Shown here piece by piece: positions 1 to 6,760 of a stretch of DNA of 7,240 nt (its first letter is position 1; every line of letters begins with the position of its first letter). The translations under genes and the position numbers were made by a program. Origin of the DNA: Candidatus Dadabacteria bacterium (lineage in GTDB: Bacteria; Desulfobacterota_D; UBA1144; Nemesobacterales; UBA2774); NCBI GenBank assembly GCA_020027805.1, contig JAHKKQ010000109.1, positions 1 to 7,240 on the forward strand. The letters run 5' to 3'. Below the pieces are notes generated by a model that searched no databases, was not told the DNA's origin, and saw nothing but the letters and a program-made list of their open reading frames with translations.

Positions 1-592
1 CCTCTTCCTCGTATGACGGATACGAGACGTCTATCTCGAACATGAACCTGTCGAGCTCGGCCTCGGGGAGAGGGTAGGTGCCCTCCTGCTCAATGGGGTT
101 CTGGGTGGCGAATACCAGGAACGGGGCCGCGATGGGGTAAGTCTCTCCGCCGACTGTCACCTTCTTCTCCTGCATCGCCTGAAGGAGAGCGGCCTGCGTC
201 TTGGGTGATGCCCTGTTTATCTCGTCTGCGAGCAGGATGTTGCAGAAAATGGGGCCGTGTATGAATCTGAAAAACCTCGTGTCCGAAGCCCGGTCCTTTT
301 CGAGCACTTCCGACCCCGTGATGTCTGAGGGCATGAGGTCCGGCGTGAACTGGACGCGGTTGAACTTGAGGTTGAGCACCTGGGAAAGCGTGCTCACGAG
401 CAGGGTCTTCGCGAGCCCGGGCACGCCTACGAAAAGGGAATGGCCCGAGGACATGAGGGATATGAGCAGGTGGTCTATCACCCGCTCCTGGCCGACGATG
501 GCCTTTCCGATCTCTCGCACTATATCTCCCCTTACGGCGGCGACCTCTTCCACCTTCTCCCTGTCCTCTCCTGATTCGAGTTCGTTATTCAT
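1..592 (-). CDS. MoxR-family AAA+ ATPase (partial, C-terminus beyond the left edge)
   Basis: The 197 visible codons are the N-terminal part of a MoxR-type AAA+ ATPase; the family is usually about 310-330 residues, so roughly the last 40% is missing. Visible motifs are Walker A GVPGLAKT (residues 56-63), Walker B ILLADE followed by INRASP (119-130), sensor-1-like ATQNP (162-166), and ELDRFMF (180-185) with R182 as the probable arginine finger. MoxR proteins act as ATP-driven chaperones that mature or insert partner proteins, often with DUF58 and von Willebrand-domain proteins encoded alongside. The start ATG (590-592) lies within the end of the upstream peptidase gene, giving an 8-bp overlap that reads ATGAATAA. 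A Shine-Dalgarno AAAAGGA (601-607) sits 8 nt upstream. It is cytoplasmic, with no signal peptide. Its place as third gene of the minus-strand operon suggests it remodels the envelope proteins encoded upstream. The family call is firm; the client is unknown. Confidence 0.95.
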   Translation of the reverse strand, partial: MNNELESGEDREKVEEVAAVRGDIVREIGKAIVGQERVIDHLLISLMSSGHSLFVGVPGLAKTLLVSTLSQVLNLKFNRVQFTPDLMPSDITGSEVLEKDRASDTRFFRFIHGPIFCNILLADEINRASPKTQAALLQAMQEKKVTVGGETYPIAAPFLVFATQNPIEQEGTYPLPEAELDRFMFEIDVSYPSYEEE

Positions 593-2210
593 GTTTTTCG
601 TCCTTTTGCGTTAGTATGTCGAGAACCTTTCTTTCCTTCTCCGCCTCTTCCGTCCTTCCCTCTTTTTCGTATATTGCGGCGAGCGCGGTATGTACTTCGG
701 GATCGAAGGGGTTTATGGAGACTGCGGCGAGGTATGATTCCTCGGCCTTCCGCACGTTCCCCTGTCCGATGTATATTCTTCCGAGAACGAGGTGTATGTC
801 CACGTTCTCGGGATAAAACTCTATGAGCGGGTCGAGTATGCCGAGCGCCCTGTCCGTCTCCCCGGAGCCGTGGAGCGCGGATGCGAGGCGGGTGGATATG
901 AGCGGTGAGCCCGGGTCGAAGCCGAGGGCCTTTTCGTATTCGTATGACGCCCCGCGGAGCCTGCCCCTCGTGCTCAGCAGGTCGCCGAGCCTCGTGTGGC
1001 CGCGCGCCTTGCCGTTGTCTATATCGACGAGGTCCTCGCTCCCGTCGCCCTTTTGCCCTTCCGTGTTGCTTATCCTGATACCTTTCACCTTTACGCCCGG
1101 TATTTTCTCGGTCAGGTTTTTTCCGGCGAGGTATTTTTTCCAGGAGCCGTAAAACGCGTCGAAGTCGAGGCCGGTAACGTCCGCGAGAGCGGCCTTATAG
1201 TCGTCCCTTTCCTTCATCGCATCGAGGAGCCCTACCAGGCCCTCGTTCCCCCACCTGTCGACGAGGAAGCCGACGCTGGTGCCGGCCTGGGCGAAGGCGA
1301 GCTGAGCCTCGCGGGCGCTGTCGAGGAGCGCCAGCGACGGGTGCATCTTCTCTATCGGCACGAGTTCGTCTTTCTCGAGCGCCTGGGCGAGTATGGTTTC
1401 GTAGAAGGGGGAGAGCACGTTACGCTTCTCCTCCCTCCACCTCGATTCCTCGAACTTGGCGATCCCCTCGTGGAGCCACACGGGGACAGTGTTCTCGCTC
1501 TTGAGGAATATGAGGTAGTGGGTGTATTCGTGGGCGAGCGTGTCCGACCACGAGTAGCCTTTGGGCAGGAGACGCGGGGACAGTATCATAATCCTGTTGA
1601 ATTTGCATATGCCGACGACGCCCGTCTTCTCCACGTTCTCGGGCGGGAGCGTGGACGCGGCGGTAAAGCTTTCGAGGTCCGGGTATATCTCCACTATGAC
1701 CGGGTCCCCGGGATATTCTTCCAGGTCGAGCCCGATCTCGAAACGGGACTTCTCGAGCACGTCCTTTCCGTACTCGGCTATTATGTAGTCTTTGGGATTT
1801 GCGTACCTGATCGTGAAGTGCTCCGACTTCACTTCATTAAATGCCGGTTTCTTAAGGACCGAGTTCTGTATGAATTCCATGAACCCGTCTCCCTCGCCCT
1901 TTTCCCCTGACCGGACTGCTTTCAGTGCCTTTTCGGCGTACTCCCGGGCCGCTCCGTAGTTGCCCCGGTAATATTCGGTGACGGCTTTGAGATAATATGC
2001 GTCGTGTTTTTCTTCATCGGTCTCCGCAAGCCCGATAGCGGTATCCGCCTTCCCGGACGCCCCGCTTATGTTCCATTTCCTGATGTCGGTCTCCCCATCC
2101 TGAAGGAGGCGCGTGAGGTCATTCTCCTGCGCGGGCGCCCCGTACGCAGCCGACGAGATGAGCAGCAACAGCGGGACGATTATCCTGACAGCAATGCCGG
2201 TTGAATTCAT
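585..2210 (-). CDS. Secreted gluzincin metallopeptidase (peptidase MA-like, HEXXH) with TPR repeats
   Basis: The 541-aa protein begins with a signal peptide: a hydrophobic run at about residues 6-22 and a likely cleavage after AAYG (24). A short TPR-like segment follows at about 69-98. The catalytic domain spans about 125-360, with the zinc motif HEYTH (227-231) and WLHEGIAKFEE (245-255), whose E248 is the probable third zinc ligand; this is the peptidase-MA (gluzincin) arrangement. A linker rich in charged residues and Gly (about 375-402) leads to roughly four TPR units (about 403-535), probably a protein-docking surface. It likely acts in the periplasm or at the envelope. The ATG (2208-2210) overlaps the TGA of the upstream DUF4175-like gene in an ATGA junction, and an AGGA Shine-Dalgarno (2218-2221) lies 7 nt upstream, so this start is well supported. 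All metal ligands are present, so it is probably active; its substrate cannot be read from the sequence. Confidence 0.88.
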   Translation of the reverse strand: MNSTGIAVRIIVPLLLLISSAAYGAPAQENDLTRLLQDGETDIRKWNISGASGKADTAIGLAETDEEKHDAYYLKAVTEYYRGNYGAAREYAEKALKAVRSGEKGEGDGFMEFIQNSVLKKPAFNEVKSEHFTIRYANPKDYIIAEYGKDVLEKSRFEIGLDLEEYPGDPVIVEIYPDLESFTAASTLPPENVEKTGVVGICKFNRIMILSPRLLPKGYSWSDTLAHEYTHYLIFLKSENTVPVWLHEGIAKFEESRWREEKRNVLSPFYETILAQALEKDELVPIEKMHPSLALLDSAREAQLAFAQAGTSVGFLVDRWGNEGLVGLLDAMKERDDYKAALADVTGLDFDAFYGSWKKYLAGKNLTEKIPGVKVKGIRISNTEGQKGDGSEDLVDIDNGKARGHTRLGDLLSTRGRLRGASYEYEKALGFDPGSPLISTRLASALHGSGETDRALGILDPLIEFYPENVDIHLVLGRIYIGQGNVRKAEESYLAAVSINPFDPEVHTALAAIYEKEGRTEEAEKERKVLDILTQKDEKHE

Positions 2211-5200
2211 TTTATAATCCTGTCGTAGTATTTCTTGTTGAGCTCGCTGTAGCCTTCGGGCGAGCCGCCTTTCATAGCCTTAAGTATCTTCTCCTTGAAT
2301 TCCCTGCCTATCTCGGTCTCGGCCGCTTCCGGTATCTCGACGTACTCCGTATCCACTCCCTGCGTCCCCTGGCGCATCTGCTGCTGACCGAGCACCATCG
2401 GCACCGGGGAGCCTCTGCCCTGCGCGCTGGCCTGCATCTTCTGAAGGAGACTCTCCGCTTTCTCCCTCGCCTCCTTGAGGGACTTGACGGCTTCGTCCTG
2501 GTTCGATATCGCCTTCGAGAGCTCGTTCCCGCCCAGGTTGTCGGACGCCCTTCCCATGTGGTTTTCGGCGTCGGAGAGGTCTTCGCCTATCCCGGGGCTG
2601 AGGAGCATCTCTTTCCTGAGTTCCTCTATCTCGTCCCCGAGCCCGCCCGTCTCCTCCCTGATCTCGTCCTGCCTCTTCGCCATTCCGGAGGACTCGGGCG
2701 CGTCGTTATCGGAGCTGAGGAGCTTCTCGAGGTCCCGCACGATCTCGCCCGCCAGCCGCTCAGAGTTCCCGATCTCGTCCCTCGCGGCTTTCAGGTTGCC
2801 GACGCCCGCTTCGCCCAGGTCGAGTAGCCCCTTCGACGTCTCCTCTACGTTCTTGGCGTTTTTGTGGGCCTCTATCATCTCCATGGAATCGAGCCAGTTC
2901 TTTAGCTCCTCTGCCTTCTGCGCGAGGGTGTCGAGGAGATAGGTGCCTTCGGGCGAGCTTTCATTCGCTCCATTCCTGGTGACCTTCGACTTTGCCTGCG
3001 AGAGGTCCTTTATTATCTCTTCTACCTTCTTTTTCTCCATGTCTATGAATTTACGGAGGTTGTCGCCCCCGGAGCCGTTCTCTTTGAGGAGGGAATCCTT
3101 CAAGCCCTCTGTCCTGTCCTTGAGCCCCGTCTCCTCCCTCTCGAGTCCGTCGAGCCTGGCTATGATCTCGTTCAGCTTCGACATGTCCTGTGAAAAGGAC
3201 GACGCGCCGAAAGACTGCATGCCGCTCTCTAGCGATGCCATCATTCCCTGGAGGCTCTGCTCGAGGTCCGCCAGCATCTGCTTCGCCTTCTCGATATTCC
3301 CTTCCTTCATTAGTTTCGATATCTCGTCGAGCTTCTTCTCCATATCTATCGACTTAAACGCGTCCCGGTTGAGGAAACCCTCCTGTATGTCCCCGCTCAT
3401 GGCGCTCATCTTCCGGGCAAGCTCGGACATGAGCTTGCTCAACTCGGCGAGCTTCTTCTCAATTTCGGCCTTTAGGGCCTCGTCGCCTGTCTCGCCGAGC
3501 TTCTTCATCATTTCCGAAAGCTCCGAGTACTCCTTCATGAGCTCTTTTGCCGAAAGGAGCGAGTCCCTGAGCTTCTCGCCCTTTATCATGGAGTCGAGGA
3601 ACAGTATGTCCTCCTCGAACTCGGCGATCTCCCTTCTCATGAGCCTGCCGGCGCGGGGTATGTCTATGCTCGCGAAATTTTCGAATATGCCGCGGCGCTC
3701 CCCGAGGAGCTCGTCTATCCTCACGTCCATGTTGGCGAGCCCCGCGAAGTAGGTGTAATCGGAGCGGTTGTCTTCCTTCATGCTTTCGAGGGTTTTCTTG
3801 AGCGTTACGGATGCGCCCTCAATGCCTCTGGTGAGCTTCCGCTGCGTCTCGAGCATCTCCTCGATATTAACGGAGCCGGGCGTCCCGGTGCTTTCGTCCG
3901 TGCCGGGCGCGGTCGCATTCTCTCCGCTCGGCGGGCTTTTCCCGGCGCCGCGCGAGATATCTATTTCGTCTCCGAGCACGCCCAGCATCTCTTCCATGAG
4001 CCGCTCGGCATGGTTCACGGCGTCCCTGTGCATCTTGGACGCGTCCCTGAGCCTGACCGTGATCGCGTTCGAAACCCCCGCCTTGTGCCCCGAAACCGAA
4101 TCGTTATCGATCGCTTCTACCCGGAGCTTCAGTGTGCCGCTGCCCGTTAGATCGAGTCCCCCCGTGTCGAGCGTGTACTTCCCGTTATAAGAGAGCGCGG
4201 ATTCCTTCGCCTTTCCGATGAGCTTGCCCGACTTGCCTCCGTCCCCTTCCCATGTGAGCCTGAATTCGGTGAGCCCGTAGTCGTCCCGCGCGTCGTAATT
4301 GATTTCTATCCTGCCGCCCGAGTCCTCTGCTATCTCGCTTCCCTGAGGGCTGCTTATGGTGATCTCGGGCTTCTCGTCTTCGCTCGACGTGATTTTGTAT
4401 TGCCTCGTCTTGAGCCCGCCGTGCTCGTCCGTTATCAGGTAGCTCCCGTCGCCCAGGACCTGGAATTCGGCGGTTATTTTTCCGTCCTTCATGATTACCG
4501 GATAAGAGGCTCCGTTCTCGGTTACGAGCTTTCCGCCTCCGAATCTTCCGAGGGGCTTTGCGGTGAGCCTCACCCTCGTCCCCTTCAGGGCCTCTATATC
4601 GCCTGTGCCGTTTTTAAGCGTTCGGGGAGGTATCTTCGTATATTCGGGATAGGCGAGGCTTATCTCGATATCCGCCAGCCTGAGGTTGGGCCCGCCCGAG
4701 GAGGGAGTTAATTCGGGGCTGAATAAATAGCCTGTGAAATCACGCGGGGCTATGAAAAGCGCCGCCGCCGTAATGACCGCCGCGCCCGCAACCGGGAGCG
4801 CGTATTTCCTGAGCTCCCCTATCGGGAATAGCGTTTTAAGGTCGATAGATTCGAGCTTCCCCGCGACATTGCCGATATGTGCGAGGGCCAGGGCCTCCGA
4901 TGTGCCGCGCGTATTATCCCCGGCTTTGACCGCTTCGCCCAGCTCAAACGCAGAGAGCGTGTCCTCACCGAGCCCGGCCTCCGTTTTCTCGAGCTCTGTA
5001 AGCGTATCCGCGCTCGACTTGTTTTTGATCAGGGGCAGGTAAATAAACCTGTATACGGCGAAAGCGAGGCTCGATACGAGCGCCGACTTGAGGAGCGCAT
5101 AGTATAGAGGGGCGTCCGACGGGAGTGAAAGGAGGGATACTGCCGTCAGTGCTGCAAGGAACACCAGGGCCGCGAGCGCAAGTCCTCTCAAGAGCAGGAA

Positions 5201-5269
5201 TTTCCTCCTCATTTTCTCGAGTCCGCCTATCAGTCTCTCGAGCTTTTCCCTGGAATCGGCTCTACGCAT
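2207..5269 (-). CDS. DUF4175-like membrane protein with long coiled-coil region
   Basis: The 1020-aa protein has three predicted membrane segments: about 24-48, 55-80 and 155-174. An extracytoplasmic part rich in beta strand follows (about 195-408), with an Ig-like flavour and an ARDDYGLTEFRL motif (327-338) of the kind seen in DUF4175 proteins. A low-complexity Gly/Pro/Ser/Thr linker (about 438-468) leads into a very long Lys/Glu/Leu/Met-rich helical, coiled-coil region (about 468-950). The short basic C-terminus, ending near the KKYYDRIIK tail, is also DUF4175-like. The phrase IDMEKK occurs twice (641-646 and 742-747), suggesting internal duplication in the coiled coil. No enzymatic motif is visible. 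It is the first gene of the minus-strand operon. An in-frame TGA at 5285-5287 rules out a start further upstream; the Shine-Dalgarno (GAGG, 5283-5286) is distant at 13 nt. It is plausibly a large envelope scaffold that works with the MoxR ATPase. The family assignment is from memory of overall architecture. Confidence 0.82.
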   Translation of the reverse strand: MRRADSREKLERLIGGLEKMRRKFLLLRGLALAALVFLAALTAVSLLSLPSDAPLYYALLKSALVSSLAFAVYRFIYLPLIKNKSSADTLTELEKTEAGLGEDTLSAFELGEAVKAGDNTRGTSEALALAHIGNVAGKLESIDLKTLFPIGELRKYALPVAGAAVITAAALFIAPRDFTGYLFSPELTPSSGGPNLRLADIEISLAYPEYTKIPPRTLKNGTGDIEALKGTRVRLTAKPLGRFGGGKLVTENGASYPVIMKDGKITAEFQVLGDGSYLITDEHGGLKTRQYKITSSEDEKPEITISSPQGSEIAEDSGGRIEINYDARDDYGLTEFRLTWEGDGGKSGKLIGKAKESALSYNGKYTLDTGGLDLTGSGTLKLRVEAIDNDSVSGHKAGVSNAITVRLRDASKMHRDAVNHAERLMEEMLGVLGDEIDISRGAGKSPPSGENATAPGTDESTGTPGSVNIEEMLETQRKLTRGIEGASVTLKKTLESMKEDNRSDYTYFAGLANMDVRIDELLGERRGIFENFASIDIPRAGRLMRREIAEFEEDILFLDSMIKGEKLRDSLLSAKELMKEYSELSEMMKKLGETGDEALKAEIEKKLAELSKLMSELARKMSAMSGDIQEGFLNRDAFKSIDMEKKLDEISKLMKEGNIEKAKQMLADLEQSLQGMMASLESGMQSFGASSFSQDMSKLNEIIARLDGLEREETGLKDRTEGLKDSLLKENGSGGDNLRKFIDMEKKKVEEIIKDLSQAKSKVTRNGANESSPEGTYLLDTLAQKAEELKNWLDSMEMIEAHKNAKNVEETSKGLLDLGEAGVGNLKAARDEIGNSERLAGEIVRDLEKLLSSDNDAPESSGMAKRQDEIREETGGLGDEIEELRKEMLLSPGIGEDLSDAENHMGRASDNLGGNELSKAISNQDEAVKSLKEAREKAESLLQKMQASAQGRGSPVPMVLGQQQMRQGTQGVDTEYVEIPEAAETEIGREFKEKILKAMKGGSPEGYSELNKKYYDRIIK

Positions 5270-5365
5270 GTAAAAAAGGTTACCTCACACATCCCCCTAA
5301 AGGAAGTTGGTACCGTCAATTTACTATGCTATCCTAATCGGTCGCCGTATATAGGGCGAATTCTG
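5270..5365. promoter_or_regulatory. Divergent intergenic region between the envelope operon and the pterin operon
   Basis: These 96 bp separate the two divergent first genes and must contain both operon promoters unless transcripts start inside genes. A plausible rightward promoter is annotated separately. For the leftward operon, the minus strand carries TTGACG (complement of 5314-5319), a 5/6 match to a sigma-70 -35 box, but the expected -10 position reads GGGGAT, a poor match. Either that promoter is activator-dependent or it uses another sigma factor. No riboswitch-like structure or clear operator was recognised. Confidence 0.5.
5307..5335 (+). promoter_or_regulatory. Possible sigma-70 promoter for the pterin operon
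   Basis: TTGGTA (5307-5312) and TATCCT (5330-5335) are separated by 17 bp; each matches the sigma-70 consensus at 4 of 6 positions. Transcription would begin near 5342, leaving a leader of about 24 nt before the first gene. The match is weak and the call rests on spacing and position only. Confidence 0.25.
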
Positions 5366-5788
5366 ATGGGTTACAAGAAGCTTCTTACTAAGAAAATGGA
5401 ATTTTCCGCCTCTCACCGGTACTGGAACCCGGAGTGGAGCGAGGAGAAGAACCGGGAGGTGTTCGGCAAGTCGGCGGGCCCGCACGGGCATAACTACGGC
5501 CTGGAGGTGACCGTGGAGGGGGAAGTCGATCCCGAGACGGGGATGATAATAAACCTCTACGATCTTAAGACCCTGATGAACGACGTGCTCACCGGGTTCG
5601 ACCACAAGCATCTGAACGACGACAACCCCTTTTTCAAAGAGCTCATACCGACCACGGAGAATATAGCGCGCGTGCTCTGGGACATTTTCGAGGAGAGGCT
5701 CAGGGATAACGACAGATGCAGTCTCTACAGGATAAGGCTCTACGAGACGCCCGACCTTTACGTCGACTACTGGAGGGAGCTGTCATAA
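5366..5788 (+). CDS. QueD/PTPS-family protein (COG0720), catalytic Cys replaced by Ser
   Basis: This 140-aa protein has normal full length for the 6-pyruvoyl-tetrahydropterin / 6-carboxytetrahydropterin synthase family, which converts dihydroneopterin triphosphate to a tetrahydropterin product. Zinc ligands are H17 (FSASHRY) and H40 and H42 (HGHNY). D79-H80 (GFDHKHLND) match the Asp-His of the catalytic triad, PTTEN (96-100) is the conserved loop, and E127 (LYETP) is the pterin-anchoring Glu. The usual Cys, CX3HGH in QueD, is Ser: S36-A-G-P-H40-G-H, encoded by TCG. The only Cys, C118, lies far from the motif. By itself the protein should therefore be impaired or altered in catalysis. The start ATG has a modest Shine-Dalgarno AGGG (5353-5356), 9 nt upstream. 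It overlaps the next gene, a paralogue, by about 4 nt and is the first gene of the pterin operon. It does not carry the Glu-type motif of PTPS-III proteins. Family is firm; exact reaction is open. Confidence 0.92.
   Translation: MGYKKLLTKKMEFSASHRYWNPEWSEEKNREVFGKSAGPHGHNYGLEVTVEGEVDPETGMIINLYDLKTLMNDVLTGFDHKHLNDDNPFFKELIPTTENIARVLWDIFEERLRDNDRCSLYRIRLYETPDLYVDYWRELS
5772..5777 (+). promoter_or_regulatory. Ribosome binding site that decides the start of the second PTPS gene
   Basis: GGAGGG lies inside the 3' end of the first PTPS gene, exactly 7 nt before the ATA codon at 5785-5787. There is no ATG, GTG or TTG near that spacing. The nearest in-frame ATG is 69 nt further upstream (5716), with only a weak AGGGA (5702-5706) before it. 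The site supports initiation at or near 5785. Confidence 0.5.
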
Positions 5789-6216
5789 GGGAAATTATTT
5801 CCGTCACCAAAAGATACAGGTTTTCAGCCGGGCACAGGCTCTACGTCAAGGGGCTGTCCGACGAGGAGAATCTGATAATATTCGATACGTGCTCGAACCC
5901 GAACGGGCACGGGCACGATTACTATCTCGAGGTCAGGGTCGCGGGCTCGATAGACCCTGATACGGGAATGGTTATCAAACCCGAAGAGCTCGACCGGACT
6001 GTGGGTGACGCGCTCTGTGAGCTCGACTACAAGCGGCTCGACATCGAAGTGCCGTATTTCACCGAGCGTCAGCCGACGGGAGAGAATATCGCTGAATACT
6101 TGTGGGAGGGGCTCAGGGGCCGCCTCCATGAAAGGCTCGTCCATCTCAGGCTGAGCGAGACGTCGAGCAGCCATTTCGAATTTTTCGATGAGGAGGGTTA
6201 CCCGTATGAGCGTTGA
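5785..6216 (+). CDS. PTPS-family protein (COG0720, CX5HGH type), catalytic His replaced by Tyr; probable ATA start
   Basis: From the proposed start this is a 143-aa paralogue of the preceding protein. Zinc ligands are H17 (FSAGHRL), H42 and H44. The catalytic Cys is present as C36 in CSNPNGHGHDY, the CX5HGH pattern of true 6-pyruvoyl-tetrahydropterin synthases. PTGEN (97-101) and the pterin-binding E125 (LSETS) are kept. The Asp-His pair, however, reads D81-Y82 (ELDYKRLD), with TAC where His would be CAC. No ATG or GTG start fits: the nearest in-frame ATG (5716) would add 23 residues encoded entirely within the upstream gene and resembling nothing in the family. Starting at ATA (5785-5787) places the first zinc His at residue 17 and the Cys position at 36, exactly as in the paralogue, behind a good GGAGGG. 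The start would overlap the previous stop as ATAA. Boundaries of 5716-6216 remain the conventional alternative. It likely forms mixed oligomers with its neighbour. Confidence 0.88.
   Translation: MREIISVTKRYRFSAGHRLYVKGLSDEENLIIFDTCSNPNGHGHDYYLEVRVAGSIDPDTGMVIKPEELDRTVGDALCELDYKRLDIEVPYFTERQPTGENIAEYLWEGLRGRLHERLVHLRLSETSSSHFEFFDEEGYPYER
6191..6196 (+). promoter_or_regulatory. Ribosome binding site of folE
   Basis: AGGAGG lies 9 nt before the ATG at 6206 but directly after the alternative ATG at 6188-6190. This favours 6206 as the folE start over the longer reading frame. The site is inside the 3' end of the second PTPS gene. Confidence 0.7.
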
Positions 6217-6760
6217 AAATGCAGTGAGGGAGATACTCGTAGAGATAGGAGAAGACCCGCAGAGGGAAGGGCTCCGCGATACGCCCGACAGGATGGCGGA
6301 CATGTTCAAGGAGCTGACTGCCGGATATAGAGCGTCCCCCTATACGATTATCAACGAGGCCCTCTTCGATATAAAATACGACGAAATGGTGGTGGTGAAG
6401 GATATAGAGTTCTACAGCCTCTGCGAGCACCACATGCTGCCCTTCTTCGGAAGCTGCAGCGTGGGGTACATACCCAACGGGAAGATAGTGGGCCTGAGCA
6501 AGATCCCCAGGATAGTGGAGGTGTTCTCGAGGAGGCTCCAGGTGCAGGAGAGGATGACCGCGGAGATAGCGGACTTCCTCATGGAGGTCCTGAACCCGCT
6601 CGGCGTCGCCGTTGTGGCCGAGGCCCGGCACCTCTGCTTGGCTATGAGGGGGATAATGAAGGCCGACGCCAGCATGCTCACGAGCTCCATGCGCGGGGCT
6701 TTCAAGAAGGACGAGAGGACGAGGAGCGAATTCCTGAGTTTCATAGGCAAGCACGTCTGA
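6206..6760 (+). CDS. folE: GTP cyclohydrolase I (FolE)
   Basis: The 184-aa enzyme converts GTP to 7,8-dihydroneopterin triphosphate plus formate, the first step to folate, biopterin-type cofactors and 7-deazaguanines. Zinc ligands are C73 and H76 (SLCEHHMLPF) and C144 (ARHLCLAMRG), with H75 and H142 at the catalytic His positions. The signature GLSKIPRIVEVF (96-107) and QVQERMT (112-118) follow the canonical zinc-dependent FolE pattern. It is clearly not the Cys/His-poor FolE2 type. The length is typical of the compact bacterial forms without the N-terminal extension of the E. coli protein. The start at 6206 is chosen because of the AGGAGG 9 nt upstream; an in-frame ATG at 6188 would add six residues. 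It overlaps the upstream PTPS gene by 11 nt, so all three pterin genes are translationally linked. It supplies the substrate used by the two PTPS paralogues. No defect is seen. Confidence 0.97.
   Translation: MSVENAVREILVEIGEDPQREGLRDTPDRMADMFKELTAGYRASPYTIINEALFDIKYDEMVVVKDIEFYSLCEHHMLPFFGSCSVGYIPNGKIVGLSKIPRIVEVFSRRLQVQERMTAEIADFLMEVLNPLGVAVVAEARHLCLAMRGIMKADASMLTSSMRGAFKKDERTRSEFLSFIGKHV

Noticed and set aside
201..614. Plus-strand frame opposite the moxR gene
   Set aside because: The minus strand carries all AAA+ motifs in order; the plus frame shows none and is Ser/Arg-rich shadow sequence.
996..1910. Open plus-strand frame of 304 codons opposite the metallopeptidase gene
   Set aside because: The minus strand here encodes a complete protein with signal peptide, HEXXH site and TPRs. 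The plus-strand translation has no recognisable domain and is a by-product of the GC-rich codon pattern.
2943..3752. Open plus-strand frame of 269 codons opposite the DUF4175-like gene
   Set aside because: The translation is an extreme Ser/Phe/Leu-rich sequence, as expected from the complement of Lys/Glu-rich coiled-coil codons. There is no ribosome site or known family.
5716..5784. ATG at 5716 as the start of the second PTPS gene
   Set aside because: It would add 23 residues translated from an alternate frame of the upstream gene, with only a weak ribosome site. The result does not match the paralogue's N-terminus. It is kept as the fallback if AUA initiation is disproved.
5366..5788. The first PTPS paralogue as a pseudogene because the catalytic Cys is missing
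   Set aside because: The frame is intact and full length, and all zinc ligands, the Asp-His pair and the pterin-binding Glu are conserved. Selective loss of one residue beside a partner that retains it argues for function.
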